Notes: a model not told the origin generated them from the letters alone. DNA of 64,000 nucleotides from Leptodontidium sp. MPI-SDFR-AT-0119 (GCA_020726505.1 JAHLEZ010000003.1:3410001-3474000), one strand, 5' to 3'. Shown: positions 46,998-58,753, numbered from the stretch's first letter. Program-made: numbers and translations.

Positions 46998-48464
46998 ATG
47001 CTGAAGATTGCTACGCGGCCGTCCGGTCGCTCGTGGGCTTTCAGGGTGGTGATCGGGCTTGCGCTCCTCTATCTCGCGATCATCCAGCTGCGCATGACAT
47101 TTTCTGAACCCGCCACCGTGCAATGGGCGAACATCACGGATTCCCTGCAAGCCGAATCGAGTGATGGGAGTGAGGATAGTATTGGGTGTGGAGGGTTGAT
47201 GAATTTTGGGGACCGCTTGGTGGTCACGATCAAGACTGGCGCGACGGAAGCGGCTGAGAAGATTCCCGTGCAGCTGGAAACAACGCTGAAATGCGTGCCT
47301 CTGGAAAATGTCATGTGGTATTCGGACATGGCGCAGAAAGTTGGAGAGCACCAATTGGTTGATGCGCTTGATGCTATTCCCGCCAGTGTTAAGGATGGAA
47401 ATTCGGACTTCGACATCTATCGCAAGCAGCAAGAGCTACAGGATCCCGTGAAAGTGGTCAGCTTGCTCAAGGATATGAAACATCCAAAAGAGAACGACAA
47501 ACTCGCGGCTTGGGCTCTTGACAAGTATAAGAATATTCATATTGTTGAGAAGAGCTGGAATGCAAAACCACATGCCGATTGGTACATCCACATCGACGCG
47601 GACACTTATGTCATCTGGTCCAGTCTCATGGCATGGATACGAAAGCTTGACCCTTCCAAGAAGTCCTTCCTCGGATCCATGGCTTGCCTCGAGGGATTGC
47701 CGTTCGCCCACGGTGGGAGTGGTATCTTGGTCTCGAGGGGTGCGACGGAGAGTCTCGTAATTGAGCACAATGGCACGGCGGCACGGTGGGATCCTCGAAT
47801 CGCTGGAAATTGCTGCGGCGATGCTATCTTGGCCGAGGCGTTCAAAGCACAGAATATTCCTGTGATGAACTCATGGCCGAGCGTGAATGGAGAGTCGCCA
47901 TCAACGATCCCGTTTCAATCTGAGAGTTGGTGTCAACCGCTAGTCACGCTGCACCACGTCTCTACGGGAGATGCAGAACGGCTGCGAAGTTTCGAGGATA
48001 AGAGGCGTAAGAAGAGTGTATGTTCTAGCCCAGATCCTGCTCCGTGATCCAGTACATCTACTGACAACTTATCTCAGGCTCCGGTTTTGTATTCGGAATT
48101 GTTTGCAGATCTTGTTTGGGACATGATACCCGACAGTCTGGATAATTGGGACAACATGTCAGATGGCGTTAAAGTCCCAAAGATCCACTCTCCAGAAGAC
48201 TGTGTCCAGGCGTGCGAAAAGGATAGGCATTGCCTGCAATCGCTCTTCAATGGAGACGAGTGCAAGTTGGGAATTTCGAAAGTAATATTTGGAGAAAAGC
48301 ATGATCTTAGAGACGACGGGAAGGTGTGGCAGAGTACGTGGAATAAACCGAGGATAGCTGCTTGGGTTGCAAAGCAAAAGCGATGCGGTACTGTTAGGTT
48401 TCCTTTCGAGGATGGGAAGACCTCTAGAAGCTCAGGTTTGATATGTCCAGCCGACGATGAATGA
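46998..48464 (+). CDS. Type II membrane glycosyltransferase, GT31-like
   Basis: Golgi-type glycosyltransferase resembling fungal relatives of the beta-1,3-galactosyltransferase (C1GALT/fringe-like) family. Two exons: 46998-48017 and 48078-48464; intron 60 nt; 468 aa. A short cytosolic tail is followed by a signal-anchor at about residues 16-33 (FRVVIGLALLYLAIIQLRM). A metal-binding DxD occurs in WYIHIDADTYVIW. The donor/acceptor region includes FAHGGSGILVSRGA and AGNCCGDAILAEAF. The extra C-terminal part has several Cys (EDCVQACEKDRHCLQSLF) and looks like an appended Cys-rich module similar to PAN/apple-type repeats. Acceptor and linkage are unknown. Confidence 0.85.
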
Positions 48465-48956
48465 GTCGGGGATTATGTCCTGGGCCAAGACAAAGCCATG
48501 TTTGGATATCCTTGGATGTTTTTTACAGTGTTTGAATAGACGTCTTGTACAATACAAAGCACAAATATGAACGTACTCAAATTTGACCAGCAGCAAGAAA
48601 CAGCTCCTTACCGTCGCTAATTCTGTTGATCAACTTCGTCAATGGACTGCAGTACACGATCCTTTGTCATTCGGAAATAAGACAGGAAAAAGAAAGAACG
48701 CCCCGGAACTAGTGCTTTGAATCGAAGGAATATTGAATAGTATCCTAACTCGTGGTATCGTGGTAATGGTGATGGTGCGTTGAGGTCAAGATAGACCTTT
48801 CTCCCTGTAAATTTAGCGCTTCGGCTGCGATCCGCCACTAAATCACGACTCCACCCAGGCCAGGCTCCAGCCCCTCCGAACTTACACCTACCTCTCTCTT
48901 TCATCAGCTTCAGACATGAAATACATCAAATTGACAACACAGATTATCTCCGCTGA
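48465..48956. other. Intergenic, nothing recognised
   Basis: 3' flank of the glycosyltransferase and promoter of the DUF5071 gene. Confidence 0.4.
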
Positions 48957-49487
48957 ATGGTTCGACTTTTCAAAATCCTCTCGTATCAAATAACAAGAAT
49001 GGTTTCACAAGACACGATTCTCTCTCCCTCTCAACGCGCTCTCATCCCAAAATCTAAGATGGATGTAGAATCAATCGAGCGCCTCACCCCCCTCTCCCCA
49101 TCCACCCTCGCCCCCCTAATCCCTCATCTCCTAACTTGGATCCAAGACTCCAACTGGCCCATCTCCCAACCCATCATCGAACTCCTCCGTAAACACCCCT
49201 CGATCGTGATTGAGCCCGTGCGGAAAGTGCTGCGTGACGAGGCGGGCGAGGAGGACGACGGGGCGTGGAAGAGTAATTGTTTGAATGGACTGGTGGTGGA
49301 GATGGAGAGGGGGTTTCAGATGGAGTTTAAGGATGAGTTGGTCAGGATGGCGAAGTCTCCAACCAAGGAGGAGCTAGAGTGGGAGACTATGGATGTTGCA
49401 AAAGATGTTTTAGGGGAGTTGGGAATCACGCTTGATGAGAGTTCGAAGCCTCCCTCTGATAAAGACGGCGACTCCGTGTCTAAGTGA
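48957..49487 (+). CDS. DUF5071-domain protein
   Basis: Small intronless cytosolic protein of 176 aa, or 142 aa if translation starts at MDVESIERL (49059). The stretch LTPLSPSTLAPLIPHLLTWI, then QDSNWPISQPIIELLRKHPS and a WKSNCLNGLV helix, matches the DUF5071 pattern, in which a conserved W-P and a later W-K lie in alpha-helical repeats. Function is unknown; the fold is expected to be HEAT-like helical. The C-terminus is acidic and Ser-rich. Confidence 0.75.
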   Translation: MVRLFKILSYQITRMVSQDTILSPSQRALIPKSKMDVESIERLTPLSPSTLAPLIPHLLTWIQDSNWPISQPIIELLRKHPSIVIEPVRKVLRDEAGEEDDGAWKSNCLNGLVVEMERGFQMEFKDELVRMAKSPTKEELEWETMDVAKDVLGELGITLDESSKPPSDKDGDSVSK

Positions 49488-49739
49488 GGCGGGGTTTGAC
49501 GCCGAGGATATTGTGAGTTCCTTCTGGAGAATTTTTACTGAGACTTGATGTAAGTATAAACATCATGATTGTTTGGTGTGTTGAAAGGTGTCAGTGCTGA
49601 TTAGCTGAATAGTTCAAGTCCAGCACTTCTGTGAATGTCTTGAAAATAATCGAAGGGAGTAACATCATCAAGCTTTATACTCGAAAGGCACTTGACTCCC
49701 GTCCACCGCCGTTGATTCTCCCCAGAACGCCACATGGCT

Positions 49740-50515
49740 GTTAGTCGAGACCATCGTCAGTTCCGGCAAACCGGAGTCCTCGCTTTCTCATTGGAAATTG
49801 GGGGCGGACCAACAGTTTTGATACTGGCAGTACTTCACATCTCAAATATACAGTATGAAATGCCTTGAACACAGCCCAACGGCTGTCTGTGAGAAATCTA
49901 GAAAATTTCTCGTCGATGACATCTTCGTGTAAGCTATCGCTATTATTTGCTGTTGGAGAAGACCTTGAAGAGCTAGTGGAAACTCCACACGATCTTCCTA
50001 CAAGTACCGCTACAATAACAAATCCAGAACAGCTGTTATGTACCCGCATCAACTCAGCAGCTTTCCCAGCCCAGTCACTCGGAGCTTTGCATGAGAATGC
50101 CTGAAATGGAGCTTTGGGCAGCTTCTTAGAGCTAGCCATGTTATTGCACAATCACTCGCTGTCGCTGGGTCCTTATTTCTCCATCATCGAGAAACTAGGG
50201 AAGAGAATGGCAAAGTCGTGGATGAGGTTGTGCGAAGACAAGGGTTTAACTGGCTGCCGGCTCTGAAGCTGGATTATAAGTCTTCGAAGCAGATGCAGAC
50301 CCTCAGTTGGACTGATATTGGCTTGTTGTGGAATGGTATGATGTTTGATTAGGAGCCGGTTTGGGTTATGCCGAGCTGGGATGGTGGCTGTTGAGGTTGG
50401 GAGAGGTGAAGGATATTCTTGGGGGTCTACCTGGAGATCACTACGATGCTTGCGATGAGGAGCAATTGGAAGAAGAGGATTTGAGAGTTGAATGTTGAGA
50501 TGGAGTTGACGTACA
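49740..50515 (+). pseudogene. Possible gene relic, unknown
   Basis: A plus-strand frame open from about 50091 without an ATG reads SLAVAGSLFLHHRETREENG, then WLPALKLDYKSSKQMQTLSW, and is interrupted near 50335. If the 17 nt GTATGATGTTTGATTAG (about 50336-50352) are skipped, the frame continues GAGLGYAELGWWLLRLGEVK and stops after LEEEDLRVEC. That gap looks like an intron but is too short to splice normally. The opposite strand also has a 136-codon frame (50151-49741). Neither is recognised; this may be a decayed gene. Confidence 0.25.
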
Positions 50516-51965
50516 AGCCCGAGGAACAGCCTGTTTCTCAGTCGTCAAGCATCACGACCATTCGTTTGCTTTCTCTTCACGCCAGTCATACTCCCTCAAA
50601 GGTCCGCGACTCTAACCAAGGCTTGTGGTTATCTTTTCTTTGGCTCACCACAACTGCCATCCTCTGCGGTCCCAGTCTTTCTGAGGCGGACACGTGATCG
50701 ACAACACGTGTCCATTTGGTTCTTTCCATTCAACTTCTTCCTCAGTTGCCTGCAACAACGATTTGAGCACATGTCTACTCGGTCTATTACATCCTGCGAT
50801 CTGGCACTTAAAGTTGTCAGAATTGGCCTTGAGCAACAATCTGGTTTCATAAGGAGGTTGACTTCATCATCATCATCATCTCAGCATCTGCCCACTCCCC
50901 TCTCGCTCGCTTAGGAAGCACGTATTCACAAGGGCTAAATGACAACATCCCAACTTCGCAAACTAATCATGTACCTTGGCCGTAACTCCAACCTACCTCG
51001 CCAAACTGACCTACAGCTTACCTTACTCTTATCTATCACGGAACAAGCAAGCGGGCCGACAAAAATTCTCAATTATGTACGAGTAATCTGACCATTGCAA
51101 GATAAAGACCCCGCGGGGCTGTCCCAGTACTTGTAAAGTGGACGACGCGACGGCACATGGCGCAACGACATCTCGGGATTGCCTCATAATGGAGCCGGAT
51201 TTGGAGGTATGAGGTGCTGCTTTGCGGGCACCAATTGAATTTATTGTTTTTGATGGTGATGGCGAAGATTGGAATTGGGACCCAAGGAAGAGTGGATTTC
51301 GACTGTTCTTATCGCGAAGCACGATGTTGATGCTTGGTATTGCGAATTTGCATTTGGTGAGTTTTAGTAGTCGATTTCCTGCAGGTGGATAATTTCTGGG
51401 GTGGCGAGTTTGTGATTGAGTTTCTTCTGGTGGGATTGTTCATGTTTTTGGATATCGGGCCGTGGATTGATCTGTCAAAGACTAGCTGTCCCAGGATGTC
51501 TCCTGTGTTGACATTTCCAGTGGGCTGGTACCGGGCAAACGCACACCTGAGATGTTGGTTTTTCCGAAGGATCTTGGAAAAATGCTGGCAGACTTTCGGA
51601 TCTGCTTTCGAGGATGGCACACCTAGCCCTGGATTGTGCAGTTAACAAGTCCGTACCAATCACATATACTAAGCAGAAGTAACGTATCCATCTGTTCAAA
51701 AAAAGTTTCTATCCAACATCTGCAGATCAGGAAGAACTTCCCAATCTGTGGGAACTTTCGAACAATCCACCTGCATGAACGTACAAGGTCTAGCCACTCA
51801 TTCCCACCTTCAAGAACCCCCCATGCAGCCACGAAAAATCACGACATAATGGCTTTTCTACCGATTCCCGAGAGGACTACATAAGCTCTCAGGTCCTGTC
51901 CATTTTCTGGGCAGTTTCTTGGATTCTCTTGACCATCCACTCGCATCCAGTCCTCAGCGCCAAAG
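50516..51965. promoter_or_regulatory. Upstream region of the Soa1-like permease
   Basis: No protein-like exon. It contains the inverted CACGTG pair at 50688-50713 and a short (CAT)n/(TCA)n tract at about 50865-50880. Short frames at 51309-51645 on both strands lack domain character. Confidence 0.4.
50688..50713. promoter_or_regulatory. Perfect inverted repeat of two E-boxes (CACGTG)
   Basis: Left arm GGACACGTG (50688-50696), 8-bp spacer ATCGACAA, right arm CACGTGTCC (50705-50713). The arms are exact reverse complements. Read on the minus strand the left arm is ATCACGTG, the RTCACGTG site of Cbf1-type bHLH factors, which in yeast recruit Met4 to sulfur genes. It lies 1,253 bp before the permease start codon. 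Binding is inferred. Confidence 0.55.
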
Positions 51966-53907
51966 ATGTCCGACATCAAGGGACCAGCCGTCGCCCAGAC
52001 TGCACCTCATCACACCCAAGCAGACAATGTTCACTATGATGAGACCACCGCATTCTCCGACCCTATCCCTCCAACGAAAGATGACACTTATATTGGCTCT
52101 GGCTCGGCATCCACCAATTCTGACGAAGATGGCAATGATATCAAGAAGAATCCTTTCTTAGATCCGGATGTTGCTGAGCATTGGGCTATCGTGTACGAGA
52201 AATCGCAATATGAGTGCCGTTCTGCTTTCGACCCTGCATTTACGTGGACCGAAGAGGAGGAACGAAAGCTTGTTCGTCGCTTGGACTGGCACGTGTGTCT
52301 CTGGGCAGTAAGAAAGCCTCAAAGCTTGTTTCTCAAGCCAGTCTCGCTAATCCGTCTTCCAGTGCGTGATGTTTTTCGGTCTACAAGTCGATCGAGGGAA
52401 TCTTGTTCAGGCAGTATCTGACAATTTGCTTCACGACTTGAAGTTGACTACGAATGGTAAGAGATCTCGCTCCTGGTCCTGCTGATGATGTAGAGATAGT
52501 TTACTTATCTGTTACCCAGATTACAACTTCGGAAATGTCATATTCCTGTTCTCGTTCTTGCTCGCTGAATTACCTTCGCAATTGGTCTCGAAGAAGATCG
52601 GTCCCGATCGCTGGATTCCTATGCAGATCACTCTTTGGTCCGTCGTTGCTATGTCGCAATGTGCTCTTTCAGGGAAAAGGAGTTTCTATGCTACTCGTAG
52701 CATACTCGGTCTTCTTGAGGCACGTCAAATATCCCCAAATTTGAGGCAAAGCTTTTGCTGACAAGACTAGGGTGGGTTCATTCCAGATATCGTCCTCTGG
52801 CTCAGCTACTTCTATACGTCAAGAGAACTGCCAACACGGCTCAGGTATGTTGTCTTTTGACACTCTTCAGTTCTAGGTCGCAGTACTGACGATTACAATT
52901 TCAGTTTCTTCTGGACGACACTATCCTCCACCACGATCATTACCTCTCTTCTAGCCTTTGCCTTGCTCCATATGCGTGGCGTCGCAGGCTGGGCAGGCTG
53001 GAGGTGGCTGTTCCTAATCGAAGGCGCAATTACTCTGCTGATTGGACTATCTTCATTCTTCATGATGCCTGCTTCAGCCGTCCAGACCAAAACATGGTAC
53101 CGCCCAAAAGGATGGTTCACCGACCGTGAAGTGAAGATTGTTGTCAACCGCGTCCTCCGCGATGATCCCTCCAAGGGCGACATGCACAACCGCCAAGCCA
53201 TCACTCCCAGACGGCTCTGGAATGCAGCTCGCGATTACGATCTCTGGCCGTTATACGCCATTGGACTCATTGCATACATCCCGCAAACGCCGACTAATAC
53301 TTACATCACATTGACTCTCAGATCGTTGGGCTTCAGTACCTTCAACACGAATCTCTTGACAATTCCCTACGCAGTCTTCCACATCATCACCCTCCTCCTT
53401 CTGACCCAACTCTCCGAGCGCACAAACGAGCGTACTCTCGTCGCCATGCTCCAACCCATCTGGACACTCCCCTGCATAATCGCACTCCGTTTCTGGCCCG
53501 GCGCCCTAAAAGAAGCATGGGGAACCTACGCTCTCGTCACCGTGCTCCTCTCATACCCCTACTGCCACGCCATCCTTGTGGGGTGGACCTCCAAGAACTC
53601 CAACAACGTCGGGGCCAGGTCCGTCTCAGCCGCATTCTACAACATGGCCGTGCAACTCGGCAACATCTGCTCGAACTTCATCTACCGCCAAGACGACAAG
53701 CCGCTCTACCATCGCGGAAACCGCAATCTGCTGATCATCAACTTTCTGAGTATTGGGCTTTTCTTGTTTACGAAGGTTTATTATGTTTATAGGAATAAAC
53801 AGAGAGATAGGGTTTGGAATGCTATGAGTGCCGAGGAGCAGAGGGATTATAAGAGGAATGAGACATTGACGGGGTCGAGGAGGTTGGATTTTAGGTTTGC
53901 TCATTGA
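51966..53907 (+). CDS. SOA1: Soa1-like sulfonate/sulfate permease (Dal5-type MFS)
   Basis: Anion:cation symporter-family MFS permease. The S. cerevisiae homologue Soa1 (YIL166C) imports sulfonates, sulfate and thiosulfate. Five exons: 51966-52307, 52363-52456, 52520-52719, 52771-52844 and 52905-53907; introns 55, 63, 51 and 60 nt; 570 aa. The third intron starts GC (GAG|GCACGT...CTAG), giving the continuous [19 protein letters not shown]. Subfamily marks shared with Soa1 are [52 protein letters not shown] and the ending RRLDFRFAH. About 12 helices. Assignment to the Soa1 branch rests on these motifs recalled from the family and is fairly strong. Confidence 0.9.
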
Positions 53908-54483
53908 GAGACTTGTGGGGGGTTTTTGATTGGGATTTGGATAGTGGAAAGATGGAAGGGAAAGGGAGAAGGAATCTAGCTTAGAAAAGCGCGGAATGGT
54001 GTCTATAAAGTCAACAATGACCCCGTGATGCACCTCCTTTCTTCATCACTTTCACTCTTACTTTCTCGAAGCCGTTGGGTTTTCCCACAAGTCTTGCTTG
54101 GTCCATGGATCACTCAGTACCGCGCTTGATCACTTTTAGAACCTGAAGTACTGGGGCGGTCGGTTGGCCTTGAGAAGTCTCGGGTGGGTGAGGAGGTGTA
54201 CTCGGTTTTGAAAGGTTAGATTTACAGTTGAAAGAGCCCCTAGACGATATCTTGATCGAGGTACTTCCGTGCGAGGTTCTCATCACGCACTCAGAACTCA
54301 CTATCTTTGCATATGTTATTGCAACAGTCACATTTAACATGAGAGAAGTGAAATCCAGAAGCTCAACGCATCTGTATTGGACGATGAAACAACCTCATCG
54401 CAGCGTATGATATATCTCCCCCGACCGTATAATGTCCCCCACGAAAAGTCTTCCTATGAAAATTCACTCCATCCCACATATCC
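53908..54483. other. Convergent intergenic region
   Basis: 3' flanks of the permease and the CVNH gene. No gene seen. Confidence 0.4.
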
Positions 54484-54994
54484 TTACTCTAAATACGAGA
54501 CGTCAGGATCTTTATTTCAATCAGTCAGTGAGTTACCGGAAGACGTACCAAAGACGAGTTGTCCGTTCTGGTTAGAGATGCGCTCAGCGATGTTGATATC
54601 ACACGGGACACTCTCACCCTCGATATTTCTGAGCTCACCACGAAGAATGGGAACTCTATCGTCGCCCTCGAGACCGAAACTGAAGTTCTCGCCCGAGTCG
54701 GCGAATCCTGTGATATTATTTGTTAAAAACTTGTGAGATTGAGATGTGCGGTTGTTTCTTTACCTTGGCCCTCCCACTGGAAGCTTCCTGCAGGGATGTT
54801 AGCTATTGTCTTGTAAAGAGCTGGGTAAAGAGATGTGAGGAGAGGTGCGATTGGGTCGTACCATCGTTGTTTCCAATGCAGGAGTTGAGATCCAACTCAG
54901 CCTCGATCATCTCGCCGTCCACATTTGGGATGGATGCCTTCAGGATGTGATTGTCTTCGACACGGACATCTTGGGCGGCGGCGTGGAAAGACAT
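54484..54994 (-). CDS. CVNH-domain (cyanovirin-N homology) lectin
   Basis: Small lectin-like protein of 106 aa, the usual CVNH length. Members bind mannose-rich glycans, and fungal homologues are often cytosolic or atypically exported. Four exons: 54994-54862, 54787-54764 (24 nt), 54707-54549 and a 5-nt last exon 54488-54484 supplying the end of a Glu codon and the stop; introns 74, 56 and 60 nt. The two tandem half-repeats are visible: MSFHAAAQDVRVEDNHILKA ... AELDLNSCIGNNDG with GSFQWEGQ, then FSFGLEGDDRVPILRGELRN ... DINIAERISNQNGQLVF. No signal peptide. The 5-nt exon is the weakest point; a read-through ending would add a few residues. Confidence 0.85.
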
Positions 54995-56780
54995 CTTAAT
55001 GGCTTTCGTGTGGGCGAAATTCGAGAAGTTTTGTATGGGTGTTGAGGTTTGTTAGAGGAAGTGTGTAAATTGATTGAGTTTAGTTTGTGATGATAGTTTG
55101 AATTCGAGAAGTCCAGAATTCTAGAATTCGACGAGGACCTTTAAATATATGTTCTTGAGTTGGCTAACCTCGTTACTCATGTGTTGCTTCCCCATTATTC
55201 ACACGTTGTTACCAGGAACAGCAACTTCCAAGCTTGGGGTAATACAATCACAGAAGGTAGCAACGAACGAAAAGTCATGAATCATGCATGTTTCCACCAC
55301 TTTTCGGAATAACCTCAAATTCCACCCGTCACAAACACACAACCCCTCCCATCTCTTCAGCTGGACAGGGCACAAAAAAACGCACCTAAGTGCTTGTGGA
55401 TATACACACAAGCCTCCTCACGATCTGGCGCCACAAATGAGCATCTGTCAAGACCGTTATACTGTGGAGTAGTGTTCCGATACACATCCTGCCAAGCCAA
55501 GCTGAATTCTCGTGAGGCTCCTAAGTGGTCAGCCACAGCTTCTTCCGGCAACAACGGCACTGAGATGTCTCCGCCAATTGCCAGCTGTCAGAGCCAAGTG
55601 GCTTGCGTCTGTATTGTAGCCTTGGCGCGGCATATTGTATACTTTTGCTAGCCTCTGGTGTTGTGTGTTGCGGATCCACAAGCCCAATCGGCTCGCGCCG
55701 GCCCACCGTTGGATGGAGATGTACTCTCCCCCCCCTGGCTTGAATGTTAAATGTGAAGAAAACTGGACCGCGTGTGGGTAGTTTCTAGGGGTGTCTATCC
55801 AATAACTATACTGTTTTTGAGCCTTAGCCAGGGTTTTGAAGCTCTCTCGAACCTTCTACAGCCACCCTTGCTTTTACAACAGGCCAATTTTTGGCTCGTG
55901 CTTCGAGATAGACAAGGACCTCTGGCCACTCACACTTTGAATATCAAGCCTCTGGCCCGCAAAAGTTGACATTTAACATTCAAGCCAGGGGGGGGAGAGT
56001 AGGAACACTCGCATTAGTGTACCCCGTTTTCAGCCGTTTTGAGCGGGAAGAACGGCTAAGATCTAAACACTTGCCTCTTTTGCAAGTGCTAGATCATGTG
56101 GTCGTTTGTCTCGGAGAAAAGCCCGAGGGTGGAAGGGTGGGAAACGAGATCCAGCTCTGATAATAATGAGGCTTGAGAGTATAGACATGATTCTGAAGAC
56201 ATGGTAGGGAATCAACATGGTGATAAAAGTAAAGAGTCCAGAGCATCCAATATCTTCTCGTGTACTTGCTTCACTCCAAAGTAATCGAACAAATGAGTAA
56301 CGAAAGTTTCAAGTAAAATCGTTAAGAGGGTTCTAAAAACCCGCAATACAAACTCTCTTCGTACAGCAGACTCTTTCTCCACTTCACGAAGGAAGAGAAT
56401 TCCGTCATTAGTTTAGTTGTTGGAACTCTTTCAAGTCACTTGACTCTTCCCTCAGGAGACCATCTCGCAAGGGTCGCGTGCGCTTCTTACCTAGATAAAG
56501 CTGAATAAAGCGTAATGACTTTACAGTGAAACCCAAAACTAAGGGAAGATTAATCCCTATGTCAGCTGAAAGGACAGCTCCCCCTTCACTTTTTAAAAAA
56601 AATAAAAAAATAAAAAAAGCCACTTTGTATTCTAAAGAATGTGGGCATATTATACATGATTTCAATCCTCATCCAACCTCTCGCATATCTCAGCACAACC
56701 ATCTACCAGGAACCAATTCCACCATACCCCCGAGAAGAAGTTCGAGGTTGGCGATCGGAACTGAAATCAAGAACACCAGC
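54995..56780. other. 1.8-kb intergenic region
   Basis: Only short frames. It holds a G-run near 55988-55994 and an A-rich tract at 56596-56620. No gene recognised. Confidence 0.4.
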
Positions 56781-58753
56781 CTACGCAACTTCCTTGCTCT
56801 TTCGGGCGAGTACCTGCTCCAAGAGCTCCTCAGATAGCGGATGTTCTGAATGGTCCCAGCATTGCATCACTTGTTTGCCCTCCGGATCATTCTTCTGGTG
56901 GAGTTTATTGAGCTCAACTAGGATGGAATCCCGGGTTTGTAGTCCAGTAATCTCGTAGTCTAAACCTCTGCCACCTCCGAGAGCGTTTCCGAGGTACAAC
57001 TTAATACGCCGCTTGGTTTCGTCCGAATATTCAGTGTAATGAACGCCGTTGGAGTCTCTGCCTTGAACATCGAAGCATGGGAAGATGTCTGCGGGGATCC
57101 ATCCCAAGCGTTGCCCATGTGTCAAGTTGGGATCTTGCCAGCCTAGGATGCTATCGTACTCTCTCCAGTTGCTGAGCCGGGTTGGGTCCCACTCCATAAG
57201 ACTGGCAGCATTGTCTGGTTGAAGCCACAGCTGATCGTCGGCAGTGAGAATGTCGGCGTTGTATGTTGGGTAGTTTCCTTCAGGAAAGTATTTCTCATCT
57301 ACTACTAAGCCATCAAGGCCCACATCTTGTCCGCTGATAGCCCAGGCGATAGATGCAGAACACAGCCAACCCCACAGCTGGAATTTGTTCAACGACAGCT
57401 CATTGCGTACGAAATTCGCCAGGTATGGGAAGGAGCCTGTTCGAAGACGAATCTGGCATAGCTGTAGTTCCTTGAGAGCGGGATAATTTGGGAGGAAGTG
57501 TTGTAGGCCGCGCTGGCAGACGAGGAGACCATCAAGACGGAGTGTTTCCAAGGTGGCGCTGGTTCCGAAGTCCAAGAGATGCAGAGCAACGTACCAGGGA
57601 TCTCTGGTATCGCTTCTATCATGCTTTGTCCAATCGGATGATTGAAATCGCTCTGTAAGGGTTGGGTCGAATCCGAATCTGAGAGTCTTCAGGTTGGTGG
57701 CGTTTTGCAAGACGACTGCCAAGCCTTTCCAGAAGCACTTCAGAGGTGGCTTTCCGATTCCTTCAAAGTTGAGGTGCAGTGTCTCGAGGTGTTGGAATGG
57801 CAGAGTGAGAACACTCAACTTCGGTGCGTCGTGCGAGAAGAGATAGCCAAAGAGCGAGGGAGAGAGGGATTCGTGTGACAGGTGTTTGATTGTGGGGCTG
57901 CCAGATTGAGGACTTGTAGTTGAGATGCTGTACATAGCTTGAAGGATACTCAAGAACTCGGCGTTCATTTCCAGTGAGCTGCTTCTCGCCTTGTATGACC
58001 CTGTGAAACGTTAGAAAGTTACGCAAATGGATTGAGAGGGGTGCTGCTTACAATATCCATCGAATATCTCACTGAGCGTACCCGACTTAAAGCTGTACTG
58101 GTAGCGCTTGATCTTGACTCTCTCAAGCTTGTTATGGTACAATAGAACATCTCGTAGACGCGCCATGTACTCGTTGTCTTGCAGGTGAGCATAATTATAC
58201 TCGGCATACTCGAGGACAACGCCCTGTACTTCTCTCATTCTCATGCCCGACTTGTGCAAGAAATGGCCGACCTTCTCAGGTACGAGACGGCTGTTTATCT
58301 TGCCAATCTCGAATGTGAGGGTCCGAACTCTGTCAAGGAACTCGGGTTTGTGGTCAGCAATGCCAGTGAGCAGGCGGTAATCATTCTTCACAGGACGAAT
58401 GGCAGATTCGGTTTTGAAGAATTCTTCTCCAAAGTCTCTCCATTGTCGGGTAATGAAACGCTTATTCTTGACATCCTTTAGACCTGGTGGGAGATATTGC
58501 AGAATTATGTGCATGAGTTCGGTAGGCAAGGTTGGAACCTTTACAGTTGTCTTTCCGGTGGCAAGGAACAGGCGGATGGGCTCATTGTATACTTCCATTC
58601 GTCCTGAACACAGAACTCAATCAGCTTATGTCTACTTCAATAGGAGAAGACGGTTTGACCAAGGGTTGAATTGTAGACGCGCTGCAATCGATCACGATCA
58701 GTTTCTTGCTTCTGCTCAACGTACAGTACGATCTTAGCTTGCTTCTTTGCCAT
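56781..58753 (-). CDS. F-box-like protein
   Basis: Probable SCF ubiquitin-ligase substrate adaptor. Three exons: 58753-58660, 58603-58052 and 58000-56781; introns 56 and 51 nt; 621 aa. The first exon (MAKKQAKIVLYVEQKQETDR) was found from the splice join that makes ...NSTLG|RMEVYNEP. The F-box lies at about residues 55-95, reading KVPTLPTELMHIILQYLPPG, with the Trp of the RQWRDF box. The remainder has LRR-like spacing (LETLHLNFEGIGKP, LKTLRFGFDP, LETLRLDGLLV, LKELQLCQIRL), suggesting irregular leucine-rich repeats at about 290-420. Such F-box/LRR genes are numerous and poorly conserved in filamentous fungi; the substrate is unknown. Confidence 0.78.
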
